Assembly (NCBI RefSeq): GCF_000308875.1
Contig: NZ_BAGL01000063.1
Location: 1 to 64,000, forward strand
Length of the DNA: 64,000 nt
DNA from: Nocardia transvalensis NBRC 15921
GTDB lineage: Bacteria > Actinomycetota > Actinomycetes > Mycobacteriales > Mycobacteriaceae
Reading direction: 5' to 3'
The translations under genes were made by a program, and so were the position numbers. Shown here piece after piece: positions 7,183 through 16,173 of the stretch. Numbering within the stretch: position 1 is the stretch's first letter; every line of letters starts with the position of its first letter. The notes below the pieces were generated by a model. That model saw only the letters and a list, made by a program, of their open reading frames with translations, was not told the origin of the DNA and searched no databases.

Positions 7183-9636
7183 CTAGGCCTCGGTGTCCGT
7201 TTCGGGCGGTTTCTTCGGTTCCTGCTGCGGAACCACCGCGAGCACGGCGGCCTCGATCTCGGCGCGCCGCTCCGGCGTGTCGTCGTCGCCGAGTTCCAGG
7301 CAGAACGCGTCGACGACCGCCGCGCCCATCGTGACCACCTTGGCCCACTGCACATCGACACCCGCGGTGGCCAGTGCCGCGGCCAATCGGCTGAGCAGGC
7401 CGATCCGGTCCTCCGCACGCAGTTGCAGCAGCACCTGGCCGGGCGTTCCGGTCTCGAGCCAGAGCACCCGGGGCTGGGCCTGCGAGTACTGGCTGGGCCG
7501 CACGCCGGCCGCGTCGCGCTCCTTCTTGGCCAGCACCGTCGACAGATTCAGGTCGCCCCGGACGGCGCGGATCAGTTCCTGGCGCAGCAGCCCGGGATCC
7601 GGCGGATCGCCGAACATCGGCGTCACCACGAACCGGTCGATCGCCGCGTCGCCGCTGCCGCGCACCGACGCCGACAGCACGCGCAGCGAATGCAGCGCGA
7701 GCACACCGGCCGCATCCGAGAGCAAGCCGGGCGTATCGGGCGCGATGACGGTGACGACGTGCGTGTAGCGGCCGTCGCCGGGCACCAGCTCGACGTGCAC
7801 GCCGCCGGACTTCGCCTTCTCCAGCAGGTCGTCGGCGACCGGATCCGGTTGCGGCAGCGGCTCTCCCGCCATGACCAGCCGGCAGCGCCGCACCAGATCC
7901 CCGATCAGCGACGCCTTCCAGTCGCCCCACACCCCCGGGCCCGTGGCCAGCGAATCCGCCTCGGCCAGGGCGTAGAGCAGTTCCAGCAGTCCCGGATCGC
8001 CGCCGAGCGCGTCGACAACCATGTGCACGGTGGCGGGATCCGCGAGATCACGGCGCGTCGCGGTATCCGGCAGCAGCAGGTGGTAGCGCACGATCGCCGA
8101 CAGCGTGTGCACATCCGACGGCCACAGCCCCAGCCGCCGGCCGATCTGGGTGGCGAGATCGGCGCCGACGACGCTGTGGTCCTCGGCGCGCCCCTTGCCG
8201 ATGTCGTGCAGCAGCGCGCCCAGCAGCAGCAGGTCGGGGCGGACGACGCGGGTGCTCAGCGCCCCGGCGTACGCGACCGCCTCGACCAGGTGGCGGTCCA
8301 CGGTCCAGGTGTGCATCGGATCGCGTGGCGGCAGGTCGCGCACGGCGCCCCACTCCGGGAACAGCCGGCCCCACAGCCCGGTCCGGTCGAGCGCCTCGAC
8401 CGCGTCCACGGTCCCGCGCCCGGCGCCGAGCAGCACCAGCAGGTCGTTGAGCGCCTCCCGCGGCCACGGCTCGCGCAGTTCGGGGGCGTCCTCGGACAGG
8501 CGGTTGAGCGTGGTCGCCGCCATCGGCAGCCCGGTCTGCGCCGAGGCCGCGGCCACCCGCAGAATCAGGCCCGGATCCTTCTGCGGGCGCGCGTCCCGGG
8601 CCAGCACCACCTCGCCCGCGTGCTCGACCACCCCCTCATCGAGTGGTCGCCGCACCGGGACCCGCCGCAGCCTGGCGAGGCCGCGACGGGGCAGCGCGTT
8701 ACCGGCGGTCCGCAGCCCGACGTCGACCGAGTACCCGACCGTGCGCGCGGCGTCGCTGAGCGTGCGGGCCAGATCGAAGCGGTCCCCGATGCGCAGCGCC
8801 GCGCCGATCTCGTCGGCGTCCTGGGCCCGCAACTGATCCCGCGAACGCCGGGCCACCCGGTGTAGCTCGGTGCGCACGTCCAGCAGGCGGCGATGCGCCT
8901 GCTTCAGGCCGCCGCCGGGAACGTCCGGGCCCAGGCCGGGCATGGCGTCGGTCAGCTGCGCGATGGCCAGCGCGTCCAGCAATTGGATGTCGCGCAGGCC
9001 GCCCCGGCCGTTCTTGAGATCGGGTTCGGCGCGGTGGGCGATCTCGCCGCTGCGCCGCCACCGGGCCTGGGCCTGTTCCACGAGTTCGCCGAAGCGGGAG
9101 CGGATTCCGGTGCGCCACTCCCGGCGCACCCCGCCGATCAGCAGATTGCTCAGCTCCTCGTCGCCGACGATGTGCCGGGCCTCGAGCATGCCGAGGCCCG
9201 CGGTGAGATCGTCGGACGCGACCCGCAGCGCCTGCGGGACCGTGCGCACACTGTGGTCGAGTTTGATGTGGGCGTCCCAGAGTGGGTACCAGAGCTGATC
9301 GGCCACCTCCGCGACCCGCTGCGGGTCCACGTCATCGTGCAGCAGCACGAGATCGAGATCCGAGTACGGCAGCATCTCCCGGCGCCCGAGCCCGCCGACG
9401 GCGACCACGGCCAGGCCGCTGTCACGGGTGATGCCCAGGTCCGCGCCCTTGGTGGTGAGCCACAGATCGTGCAGGTCCACCAGGGCCTGGCGCAGGGATT
9501 CGGCGTCCAGGCGGGGACGGCGGGCATCCCCGCCGTCCAGCAGCTGATCGCGAGCTCGTACCAGATCCGTTGCACCGCCGGGTAATTCGTCTCTCGCCTG
9601 TGAAGCCACAAACACCACCCAATCTCTGCCCGGCAC
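7183..9636 (-). CDS. glnD: bifunctional uridylyltransferase/uridylyl-removing enzyme GlnD
   Basis: GlnD senses glutamine and modifies the PII protein; in actinobacteria the reaction on PII is usually adenylylation. The protein has up to 817 residues: nucleotidyltransferase motif GGLGRREMLPYSDLDL at 81-96 (D93, D95), an HD phosphohydrolase domain with LLHDIGKG near 475, and two C-terminal ACT domains. GTG 9636 is the longest start, but the hairpin just upstream and the lack of a good ribosome binding site leave GTG 9618 or 9609 possible. It follows glnB and amtB in one operon. Confidence 0.93.
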   Translation of the reverse strand: MPGRDWVVFVASQARDELPGGATDLVRARDQLLDGGDARRPRLDAESLRQALVDLHDLWLTTKGADLGITRDSGLAVVAVGGLGRREMLPYSDLDLVLLHDDVDPQRVAEVADQLWYPLWDAHIKLDHSVRTVPQALRVASDDLTAGLGMLEARHIVGDEELSNLLIGGVRREWRTGIRSRFGELVEQAQARWRRSGEIAHRAEPDLKNGRGGLRDIQLLDALAIAQLTDAMPGLGPDVPGGGLKQAHRRLLDVRTELHRVARRSRDQLRAQDADEIGAALRIGDRFDLARTLSDAARTVGYSVDVGLRTAGNALPRRGLARLRRVPVRRPLDEGVVEHAGEVVLARDARPQKDPGLILRVAAASAQTGLPMAATTLNRLSEDAPELREPWPREALNDLLVLLGAGRGTVDAVEALDRTGLWGRLFPEWGAVRDLPPRDPMHTWTVDRHLVEAVAYAGALSTRVVRPDLLLLGALLHDIGKGRAEDHSVVGADLATQIGRRLGLWPSDVHTLSAIVRYHLLLPDTATRRDLADPATVHMVVDALGGDPGLLELLYALAEADSLATGPGVWGDWKASLIGDLVRRCRLVMAGEPLPQPDPVADDLLEKAKSGGVHVELVPGDGRYTHVVTVIAPDTPGLLSDAAGVLALHSLRVLSASVRGSGDAAIDRFVVTPMFGDPPDPGLLRQELIRAVRGDLNLSTVLAKKERDAAGVRPSQYSQAQPRVLWLETGTPGQVLLQLRAEDRIGLLSRLAAALATAGVDVQWAKVVTMGAAVVDAFCLELGDDDTPERRAEIEAAVLAVVPQQEPKKPPETDTEA

Positions 9637-9640
9637 GGGA

Positions 9641-9682
9641 CGGCCCCGCCCCCGCCATCGTCCGGCGGGGAGCGGGGCCGCC
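9641..9682. terminator. GC-rich hairpin between glnB and glnD
   Basis: Arms CGGCCCCGCCCCCGCC (from 9641) and GGCGGGGAGCGGGGCCG (to about 9681) can form a strong stem in the 109-base glnB-glnD gap. There is no U-tract. It could be a partial terminator or processing barrier that lowers glnD expression relative to amtB-glnB. Confidence 0.5.
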
Positions 9683-9745
9683 GCTCGCTTCTGTGTTCGC
9701 CGCGGGCACGGATCCCGCCTGTCTCACCGAAATGCTGCGCGGTTC

Positions 9746-10084
9746 CTACAGGGCGTCGGCGCCCCGTTCACCGGTCCGGACGCGGATCACCGCGTCGACC
9801 GGGGTGACCCAGACCTTGCCGTCACCGATCTTGCCGGTGCGGGCCGCCTCGACGATCACCTCCACGACCTTCTCGACGGAGGCATCGTCGGCGACCACCT
9901 CGACGCGGACCTTCGGCACGAAGTCGACGGAGTACTCGGCTCCGCGGTAGACCTCGGTGTGGCCCTTCTGCCGTCCGTAGCCTTGGACCTCGCTCACGGT
10001 CATGCCCAGCACGCCCGCCTGCTCCAGACCGCTCTTGACGTCCTCGAGCGTGAACGGTTTCACGATTGCGGTGATCAGTTTCAT
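9746..10084 (-). CDS. glnB: nitrogen regulatory protein PII
   Basis: A 112-residue PII signal protein. The start MKLITAIVKPF, the T-loop with YGRQKGHTEVYRGAEY (modifiable Tyr in the REY/AEY position) and the C-terminal GDGKVWVTPVDAVIRVRTGE signature are all present. PII binds ATP/ADP and 2-oxoglutarate and gates AmtB. The start is ATG 10084, 4 bases after the amtB stop, giving the classical amtB-glnK pairing, so the name glnK would be equally fair. Confidence 0.96.
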   Translation of the reverse strand: MKLITAIVKPFTLEDVKSGLEQAGVLGMTVSEVQGYGRQKGHTEVYRGAEYSVDFVPKVRVEVVADDASVEKVVEVIVEAARTGKIGDGKVWVTPVDAVIRVRTGERGADAL

Positions 10085-10088
10085 TGCG

Positions 10089-11435
10089 TCATGCCTCCTT
10101 GACGGTGGTCCGTGCCGTGCCACCCACAGCAGCGAAATCGTATGCCGTCTCCGCGTGCTCCGACTCGTCCATACCCTGGAATTCGGCTTCCTCGCTCGCG
10201 CGGAGGCCGATGGTGTACTTGATCGCCAGCGCGATGATCGTGGTGGCGATGCCGGAGAAGGCCAGCACCGCGAACGCGCCGACGGCCTGCTTGCCGAGTT
10301 GATCGAAGCCGCCGCCGTAGAACAGGCCCTCGACACCGGCGGGCGCCTCCGAGGTGGCCACCAGGCCGACCATCAGGGTGCCGACCAGGCCGCCGACCAG
10401 GTGCACGCCGACCACGTCGAGCGAGTCGTCGAAGCCGAACCGGAACTTCAGGCCGACCGCCAGGGCGCACAGCGCGCCGGCGACGATGCCGATGGCCAGG
10501 GCGCCGACCACGTTCACCGACGAACACGACGGGGTGATGGCGACCAGACCGGCCACGATGCCCGAGGCCGCGCCCAGCGAGGTGGGCTTGCCGTCGCGGA
10601 TCTTCTCCACCAGCAGCCAGGCCAGCATGGCGGCCGCGGTCGCGATGGTGGTGGTCACGAAGGTCGCGCCCGCGATGCCGTTGGAGGCGGTGGCCGACCC
10701 GGCGTTGAAGCCGTACCAGCCGAACCACAGCAGCCCGGCGCCGAGCATGACGAAGGGAAGATTGTGCGGGCGCATAGGGGTCTTGGGCCACCCCTTGCGC
10801 TTACCGAGCACGATCGCCAGCACCAGACCGGCGACGCCGGCGTTGATGTGCACCGCGGTGCCGCCGGCGAAGTCGATCGCCTTCAGCTTGTTGGCGATCC
10901 AGCCGCCGTGCTCACCGGTGATGCCGTCGAACGAGAACACCCAGTGCGCCACCGGGAAGTACACGATCGTGGCCCACACGCCGGCGAACACCAGCCAGGA
11001 GCCGAATTTGAGGCGGTCGGCGACCGCGCCCGAGATGAGAGCGACGGTGATGATCGCGAACATCAGCTGGAATGCCACGAAGACCGACAGCGGGATACTG
11101 CCCGACAGTGGCACCGCGGCGGGAGCCGCGGGATCCGTCGTGGCCAGATAACTGCCGCCGAAGACCGACTTCAGTCCGAAGTACTGCGTCGGGTCGCCGA
11201 ACAGGCTGCTCTTGTCGTCGCCGAATGCGACGGAGAAGCCGTACAGCGACCACAGGACCGTTATCAGCCCCATTGCGCTGATGCTCATCATGATCATGTT
11301 GAGCACGTTCTTGCCGCGCACCATGCCGCCGTAGAAAAACGCCAGGCCTGGTGTCATCAGCAGCACGAGTGCCGAGCTCGCCAGCATCCATGCGGTGTCA
11401 CCGGTGTTGGGTTCACCGATTACGGGAAACGCCAC
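10089..11435 (-). CDS. amtB: ammonium transporter
   Basis: A 448-residue Amt/Rh channel with about 11 membrane segments. Signature stretches include TPGLAFFYGGMVRGKN, FAGGTAVHINAGVAG and DDSLDVVGVHLVGG. I start at GTG 11435 because AGGAGG sits 6 bases upstream; an upstream ATG at 11450 would place that Shine-Dalgarno sequence inside the gene. It leads the amtB-glnB-glnD operon, which in actinobacteria is typically controlled by GlnR under nitrogen limitation. Confidence 0.95.
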   Translation of the reverse strand: MAFPVIGEPNTGDTAWMLASSALVLLMTPGLAFFYGGMVRGKNVLNMIMMSISAMGLITVLWSLYGFSVAFGDDKSSLFGDPTQYFGLKSVFGGSYLATTDPAAPAAVPLSGSIPLSVFVAFQLMFAIITVALISGAVADRLKFGSWLVFAGVWATIVYFPVAHWVFSFDGITGEHGGWIANKLKAIDFAGGTAVHINAGVAGLVLAIVLGKRKGWPKTPMRPHNLPFVMLGAGLLWFGWYGFNAGSATASNGIAGATFVTTTIATAAAMLAWLLVEKIRDGKPTSLGAASGIVAGLVAITPSCSSVNVVGALAIGIVAGALCALAVGLKFRFGFDDSLDVVGVHLVGGLVGTLMVGLVATSEAPAGVEGLFYGGGFDQLGKQAVGAFAVLAFSGIATTIIALAIKYTIGLRASEEAEFQGMDESEHAETAYDFAAVGGTARTTVKEA

Positions 11436-11507
11436 CTTGTTCCTCCTCATCTCGGGCTCTGCCGATTACGGCACAACGAGCCTGACTAAGAAGGTTCCTC
11501 AGTCGGT

Positions 11508-11577
11508 GTTTCAGACGTGACGCCGCGGTGTTTCCGCTGAGTGAACGGATGAACTTTCATTGTTGCCGCCACGTTTC
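11508..11577 (-). promoter_or_regulatory. candidate GlnR-type boxes upstream of amtB
   Basis: On the minus strand GAAAC occurs at 11512-11508 and 11534-11530, exactly 22 bases apart, and again at 11577-11573. A GTCAC lies between the first two. Actinobacterial GlnR sites are built from GTnAC and GAAAC boxes with a 22-base period, but the a-box spacing here is not ideal. Confidence 0.4.
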
Positions 11578-11652
11578 GTGACCTTCACCACGCTAATTAG
11601 CTCAGCGCGAGCACCCCGGCGGTGTGCGCGCTTCCGACGACATCGCCGCAGG

Positions 11653-13080
11653 TCAGCCCAGCAAGGCGTCGACGAAGGCGGATGGCTCGAAGGGTGCGAG
11701 ATCATCGGCGCCCTCACCCAAACCGACCAGTTTGACCGGCACGCCGAGTTCGTGCTGAACCTGGAATACGATGCCGCCCTTGGCCGTGCCGTCGAGCTTC
11801 GTCAGCACCACGCCGGTGATATCGACCACTTCCGCGAACACCCGAGCCTGGGTCAATCCGTTTTGCCCGACGGTTGCGTCGAGGACCAGCAGCACCTCGT
11901 CGACGGCCGCCTTCTTCTCCACCACCCGCTTGACCTTGCCCAGCTCGTCCATCAGGCCGGTCTTGGTGTGCAGGCGGCCCGCGGTGTCGACCAGCACCAC
12001 ATCCACGCCCTCGGTGATACCGGCGCTGACGGCGTCGAACGCGACCGAGGCCGGATCGGCCCCCTCGCGGCCGCGCACGGTGTCCGCGCCGACTCGCTCG
12101 CCCCAGGTCTGCAGCTGGTCGGCGGCGGCGGCGCGGAAGGTGTCGGCGGCGCCGAGCAGCACCCGGCGGCCGTCCGCGACCAGGACCCGGGCCAGCTTGC
12201 CGGTGGTCGTGGTCTTACCGGTGCCGTTGACGCCGACGACCAGCAGGATCGACGGATGGTCGTCGTGCGGCAGGGCCCGGATGGACCGGTCCAGATCCGG
12301 CCGCAGCGCCTCGATCAGCACATCGCGCAGCACCTGACGGGCCTGCTCGGGAGTGCGGACACTGCGCGAGGCCAGCTCCTCACGCAGCCGCAGGACGATC
12401 GATGTGGTGCTGGCGGTGCCCAGGTCGGCCATGACCAGGGTGTCCTCGATCTCCTCCCAGGAGTCCTCGTCGAGGTCGCCGCCGCCGAGCAGCCCGAGCA
12501 GGCTTTTACCCATGGCGTTCTGGGACCGCGACAGCCGCCCGCGCAATTTGGTGAGCCGGCCCGCGGTGGGCTCGATCTCCTCGATCTGCGGTGCGGGAGC
12601 CGCGGGGGCCACGCCGTTCCGCTCGGGAGTGGTCGTGGGCGCGGGCGCGTCGGTCTCGGCGGGCGCGGCCGTGCCGTCGTCCTCCGTGGCCGGGCCCGCT
12701 AGGCCGTCGGCGGGCGCGGCCGTATCGCGGTCCTCCGTGGTCTCCGGTTCCGGCAGGCGGACATCGGTGATGGTGCGGCGCGGCGAGTCCCGCGGAACCG
12801 CGGCGTCGTCGCCCACATGCGGCTGGCCCTCGTCGTCGGTCCGCTCGACCGGCACGGGCTCGGGGCTCGGCGGCGCGAGCGTGCCCGACCCGGTACTCCC
12901 CTGACTGAAGTTGAATCCCCCGGACGCCTTGTACCCGCCCGACCGATCGGTCAGCTCCTTCTCGGGAGCGGCCGGGGTCATTGTCACCCGGCGGCGTCTG
13001 TACAGAACGAATCCGGATACGAACGCCACCAGCAGCACGGCGGCGATCGCGGCGATCAGAACCCAAGCTTGCGCAGTCAC
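11653..13080 (-). CDS. ftsY: signal recognition particle receptor FtsY
   Basis: The 475-residue SRP receptor. An N-terminal membrane helix (about residues 5-27) is followed by a long acidic/Pro/Ala-rich linker to about residue 170 and then the NG GTPase. G1 reads GVNGTGKTTTTGKLA, with DTAGR and TKLDGTAKGG further on. The GTG start at 13080 has AAAGGATGGGGG upstream. The membrane helix is a feature of actinobacterial FtsY. Partner Ffh is encoded in the same window; the minisatellite region lies directly upstream. Confidence 0.95.
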   Translation of the reverse strand: MTAQAWVLIAAIAAVLLVAFVSGFVLYRRRRVTMTPAAPEKELTDRSGGYKASGGFNFSQGSTGSGTLAPPSPEPVPVERTDDEGQPHVGDDAAVPRDSPRRTITDVRLPEPETTEDRDTAAPADGLAGPATEDDGTAAPAETDAPAPTTTPERNGVAPAAPAPQIEEIEPTAGRLTKLRGRLSRSQNAMGKSLLGLLGGGDLDEDSWEEIEDTLVMADLGTASTTSIVLRLREELASRSVRTPEQARQVLRDVLIEALRPDLDRSIRALPHDDHPSILLVVGVNGTGKTTTTGKLARVLVADGRRVLLGAADTFRAAAADQLQTWGERVGADTVRGREGADPASVAFDAVSAGITEGVDVVLVDTAGRLHTKTGLMDELGKVKRVVEKKAAVDEVLLVLDATVGQNGLTQARVFAEVVDITGVVLTKLDGTAKGGIVFQVQHELGVPVKLVGLGEGADDLAPFEPSAFVDALLG

Positions 13081-13128
13081 GCCCCCATCCTTTCAGAACG
13101 CCGGGTAACACCTGCGGGGGTGGCGGGG

Positions 13129-13151
13129 TCCCGGCCAAAAGCGTGCCGGGA
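13129..13151. repeat. dispersed palindromic element, solo arm (copy B)
   Basis: TCCCGGCCAAAAGCGTGCCGGGA matches the right arm of the paired copies at 3771, 29241, 37303 and 48564. No left arm is nearby. It lies upstream of ftsY and just before the tandem repeat array. Confidence 0.8.
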
Positions 13152-13163
13152 CAGGCTGGGAAG

Positions 13164-13360
13164 ATGCCGACACGCATCAGGCTGGGCATATGCCGACACG
13201 CATCAGGCTGGGCATATGCCGGACACGCGTCGAGACAGGCACATACCGACACACGTCAAGACGGCACATGCCGGGAACTCGCCACGAGCACACAGGCCGG
13301 AACCCGTCACGACGGCACAGGCCGGAACCCGTCACGACGGCACAGGCCGGACTCGTGCGG
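13164..13360. repeat. minisatellite of about eight 25-27 bp units
   Basis: Units start at about 13164, 13190, 13216, 13243, 13268, 13294, 13319 and 13344. The first two are identical 26-mers and units six and seven are identical 25-mers; the rest are degenerate versions with the form ATGCCG-ACACG-GTCA-GGCAC. The array fills the space between ftsY and the RpiB-like gene. There are no unique spacers, so it is not a CRISPR. Confidence 0.88.
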
Positions 13361-13369
13361 TGGCGACCT

Positions 13370-13777
13370 TCAGCCGAGGCGGCCGTAATTGACGGCCTCG
13401 GACGTATCCGGGTCGGTGGTGAGGAATGCGTCCAGCATCTCCTCGGCCAGCGCGGGTGAAGTCAGGCGCAGGCCGAAGGCCAGGACGTTCGCGTCGTTCC
13501 AGGTGCGGGCGCCCGCGGCGGTGGCGCGGTCGGTGCACAGCGCGGCGCGCACGCCCGCCACCTTGTTCGCGGCGATCGAGACGCCCGTACCGGTCCAGCA
13601 GCACACGACACCCCTATCGGCCACGCCCCGCGCGACCGCCTCGCCGACCCCGCCGCCCACCTCGGGCCAGGCGATATCCTCGCCGACCACCACCAGTTCG
13701 TGGCCCTGCGCGGTGAGCCACTCCTTCACATATCGGGTCAGGTCGGTGGACTCGTCGGTACCGAAGGCGATCCGCAT
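13370..13777 (-). CDS. RpiB/LacA/LacB family sugar-phosphate isomerase
   Basis: A 135-residue RpiB-fold protein. The phosphate-binding and catalytic stretch CCWTGTGVSIAANKV spans about residues 59-73 (C60), and NDANVLAFGLR follows near 94-104. Members interconvert aldose and ketose phosphates such as ribose 5-phosphate and ribulose 5-phosphate. Start ATG 13777 gives the family-like MRIAFGTDES N-terminus. This short, divergent form may act on another sugar phosphate, so I give no gene symbol. It lies upstream of ftsY across the minisatellite. Confidence 0.85.
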   Translation of the reverse strand: MRIAFGTDESTDLTRYVKEWLTAQGHELVVVGEDIAWPEVGGGVGEAVARGVADRGVVCCWTGTGVSIAANKVAGVRAALCTDRATAAGARTWNDANVLAFGLRLTSPALAEEMLDAFLTTDPDTSEAVNYGRLG

Positions 13778-13949
13778 GCCCCGAGCGTACGACCCCTGCG
13801 GCGCATTAACACACCAGTCGGTTACTCCCCGGAATGACACGCCGCGCGGGCAGTAGCGGACACCTTCAACAACCGACCGGTCTGCTCGTCTGAGCACCAC
13901 GCTGCGGAAGGCTCGGCGAATCCGATACCGAGACAATAGGATCGGCGAC

Positions 13950-14339
13950 GTGACCGATCGAAATGTGCTTGGGGGACCGCTGGAGGAGTGTGGCACCGAT
14001 CCTCTCACCGGCTTCTACCGGGACGGCTGCTGTAGCACCGGCCCCGAAGACCTGGGCAGCCACACGGTGTGCACTGTCGTAACCCAGGATTTCCTGGAGC
14101 ACCAGAAGTCGATCGGCAACGATCTGATCACCCCGCGCCCGGAGAACAACTTTCCCGGCCTGCAGCCGGGCGATCGCTGGTGCGTGGTCGCGGTGCGCTG
14201 GCTACATGCGCACGAGGACGGAGTCGCCGCCCCCGTCGTGCTCGCGGCGACCCACGAGAACGCGCTCGAGGTGGTCCCGATGGATACGTTGCGCAAGTAC
14301 GCGGTCGACGTCCCCGACGACGTCAGCGATCTGCTGTAG
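13950..14339 (+). CDS. DUF2237 family protein
   Basis: A 129-residue protein of the DUF2237 family, function unknown. The family-like opening NVLGGPLEECGTDPLTGFYRDG is followed by GCC...GSHTVC (several conserved Cys), QDFLEHQKSIGNDL and PGDRWCVVAVRW. The Cys/Asp-rich start suggests possible metal binding, but this is inference. It begins at GTG, stands alone on the plus strand, and is divergent from the RpiB-like gene. Confidence 0.8.
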   Translation: MTDRNVLGGPLEECGTDPLTGFYRDGCCSTGPEDLGSHTVCTVVTQDFLEHQKSIGNDLITPRPENNFPGLQPGDRWCVVAVRWLHAHEDGVAAPVVLAATHENALEVVPMDTLRKYAVDVPDDVSDLL

Positions 14340-14535
14340 CACCGGTACCGCCCTCCCGGTCGCGAGCTACTCCGGGGACGTTCGGATCATCGATCTGAAA
14401 AGCGGGAGTGTCACACTTCCGGCCCCGGAGAGTCGCGACGGCACAACCGAATCCGACGCTCCGATCACCCTGGCGCGTCGGCCGGTATCCGCCAACCCCG
14501 GGACACGCGGCCCGCGGCGGCTGCACAATCGCCCC

Positions 14536-14916
14536 ATGCGGGTCGTGCACTACGCCCACGAACATCTCGCGTCGATCGTCGCGATGTGCCGGGCCGAGAA
14601 CTGGCCCAGTTATCCGGCCGATCCGGACCGCGCCCACGACGCCCTGCGGGCCCCCGGCAGCCTCACCCTGGTCGCCGTGGACGGCGACGTCCTCGGCTTC
14701 GCCCACGCGCTCAGCGACGGTTGGTGGGGTTATCTGTCGCTGCTGCTGGTCGCCGAGCCGTATCGGGGCCGGGGCGTCGGCGGCCATTTGATCGCGGAGG
14801 TGTTCCGGCGCAGCGGGGTGACCCGGCTGGATCTGGTCACCGACGAGGCGGGCGAGTACTACCGCGACCGCCCGCACACCACCTTCGACGGCTTCCGGCT
14901 CTACCCCCGCAGCTGA
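14536..14916 (+). CDS. GNAT-family N-acetyltransferase
   Basis: A 126-residue single GNAT domain. The acetyl-CoA pyrophosphate loop is EPYRGRGVGGHLI (about residues 75-87), preceded by the beta-strand LSLLLVA. The C-terminal EAGEYYRDRPHTTFDGFRLY fits small GNATs. The substrate is unknown. It converges on the glycolipid-binding gene with a 3-base gap between stops. Start is ATG 14536. Confidence 0.85.
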   Translation: MRVVHYAHEHLASIVAMCRAENWPSYPADPDRAHDALRAPGSLTLVAVDGDVLGFAHALSDGWWGYLSLLLVAEPYRGRGVGGHLIAEVFRRSGVTRLDLVTDEAGEYYRDRPHTTFDGFRLYPRS

Positions 14917-14919
14917 GCC

Positions 14920-15372
14920 CTAGGGTTGCAGCCGCTGGAGATAGTCCTCGTAGAGCACGACGTAGCCGTCCTCGTCGAAGTCGATATCGGCCCGGTAGTC
15001 GCCGGAGCTGAATTGGACCGTGCGCCCGCCTCGCGGCTCGTACCGCTGGGTGGTGAGCGTGGCGGACAGATCCGGCACGGAAACGAACCGCATCGTGTAA
15101 TCCCGCGAGGCGGCGCCGGCATCCAGCAGCCCGTCACGAACGACGGGCAGGGAGTTGAAGAAGGCGGAGTGCTGGAGGTCGAAGTAGTCGGCCCCGTCCA
15201 GCCGGTGCCGCACCGGGCCGCCACCCGTATCGACCGTCAGCTCGGATCCGTCCAGTTGCCACCGCAATTGGTACACCAGGCCGATCTGAGTCCCGGACGC
15301 CCGGTCCAGCGATTCCACCCGGACGATCTCCATCCGCGGCTCATCGATGCCCTGCCACACGAAGGTTCGCAC
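14920..15372 (-). CDS. putative glycolipid-binding protein
   Basis: A 150-residue protein resembling the Glycolipid_bind family (formerly DUF1089), which forms an open beta-barrel. It is beta-rich with alternating segments such as QIGLVYQLRWQLD, HRLDGADYFDLQHSAFFNSLPV and YRADIDFDEDGYVVLYEDY. No signal peptide or membrane segment is seen, so it should be cytoplasmic. It is followed upstream on the same strand by the TetR-type gene at 15382. Confidence 0.7.
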   Translation of the reverse strand: MRTFVWQGIDEPRMEIVRVESLDRASGTQIGLVYQLRWQLDGSELTVDTGGGPVRHRLDGADYFDLQHSAFFNSLPVVRDGLLDAGAASRDYTMRFVSVPDLSATLTTQRYEPRGGRTVQFSSGDYRADIDFDEDGYVVLYEDYLQRLQP

Positions 15373-15381
15373 GTCCCGAGG

Positions 15382-16173
15382 CTAGCGGGGAACGGCGGCG
15401 ATGTCCGGCGCTCCGCGGCGGCGGCGATGCGCCTTCTGACGGCAGGCCGGTGAACAGTAGCGAGCGGGGCGGCCCGCACCCGTATGCCGCAGCGGCGCAC
15501 CGCAGATCGCGCAATCGCCGACGTGACCCCGCGTAACGTTATCGGCTCCGTTTTCGTTACGGCCGCCGGTCGATGTCCCGGATTTCGTTACCGCCCGGCC
15601 GGATTCGGTGAGCATCGCCTCCAGCACCATCGCGACCGGGCGCGACACACCGCGGCGCGCGGGCGAAGCGCGCTGGATGGCAACGCATCCGGCGAAGACG
15701 GCCAGCACGTCGGGCAGGGTGAGATCGGCCCGCACCGATCCCTCCCGCTGGGCCGCGACCAGCAGCGCTCCGAGCGCGCGGCGGAACCGCTCCCCCGCCT
15801 CCCGCAACAGCATTCGGGGCCAGCCGTCGTCGGTCTCGAGGACGTCGCACAGGGCCTTGTTACCGCGCGTGCCGACCACCACCCGGGTACAGAAATCCAG
15901 GAACGCCGCGCCGGCCGCCGAGCCGTCGCGCCGGTCCAGCGCCACCGCCGTGAGCCGGTCGATGCGCTGCTGCACAACGGCTTCCAGCAGGTCCAGTTTC
16001 GACGGGAAGTGCCGGTGCACGGTGCCCGCGCCGACGCCCGCGCGGCGGGCGATCTCCGCCAGCGACACCGCGGTGCCGTATTCGGCGAAGGCCTCCTGGG
16101 CGGCGGCCAGGACGAGCGCGCGGTTGCGGCGGGCGTCGGCCCGCACGGCCGGTGTCGATGCTGCGGTTGTCAT
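15382..16173 (-). CDS. TetR-family regulator with C-terminal Cys-rich domain
   Basis: A 263-residue protein. The TetR DNA-binding domain is near residues 12-58 (SLAEIARRAGVGAGTVHRHF), followed by the ligand domain to about 195. A Gly/Asn-rich linker then leads to an unusual C-terminal module with C221-x2-C224 and C240-x3-C244 followed by RQKAHRRRR, which looks like a small zinc knuckle also found in short actinobacterial proteins. It is divergent from the NmrA-like gene and probably represses it and itself. The linker DNA repeats a GTAACG-type motif that also precedes its start. Confidence 0.85.
   Translation of the reverse strand: MTTAASTPAVRADARRNRALVLAAAQEAFAEYGTAVSLAEIARRAGVGAGTVHRHFPSKLDLLEAVVQQRIDRLTAVALDRRDGSAAGAAFLDFCTRVVVGTRGNKALCDVLETDDGWPRMLLREAGERFRRALGALLVAAQREGSVRADLTLPDVLAVFAGCVAIQRASPARRGVSRPVAMVLEAMLTESGRAVTKSGTSTGGRNENGADNVTRGHVGDCAICGAPLRHTGAGRPARYCSPACRQKAHRRRRGAPDIAAVPR

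Noticed and set aside
13164..13360. CRISPR array
   Set aside because: Repeats are contiguous and degenerate, with no unique spacers and no cas genes.
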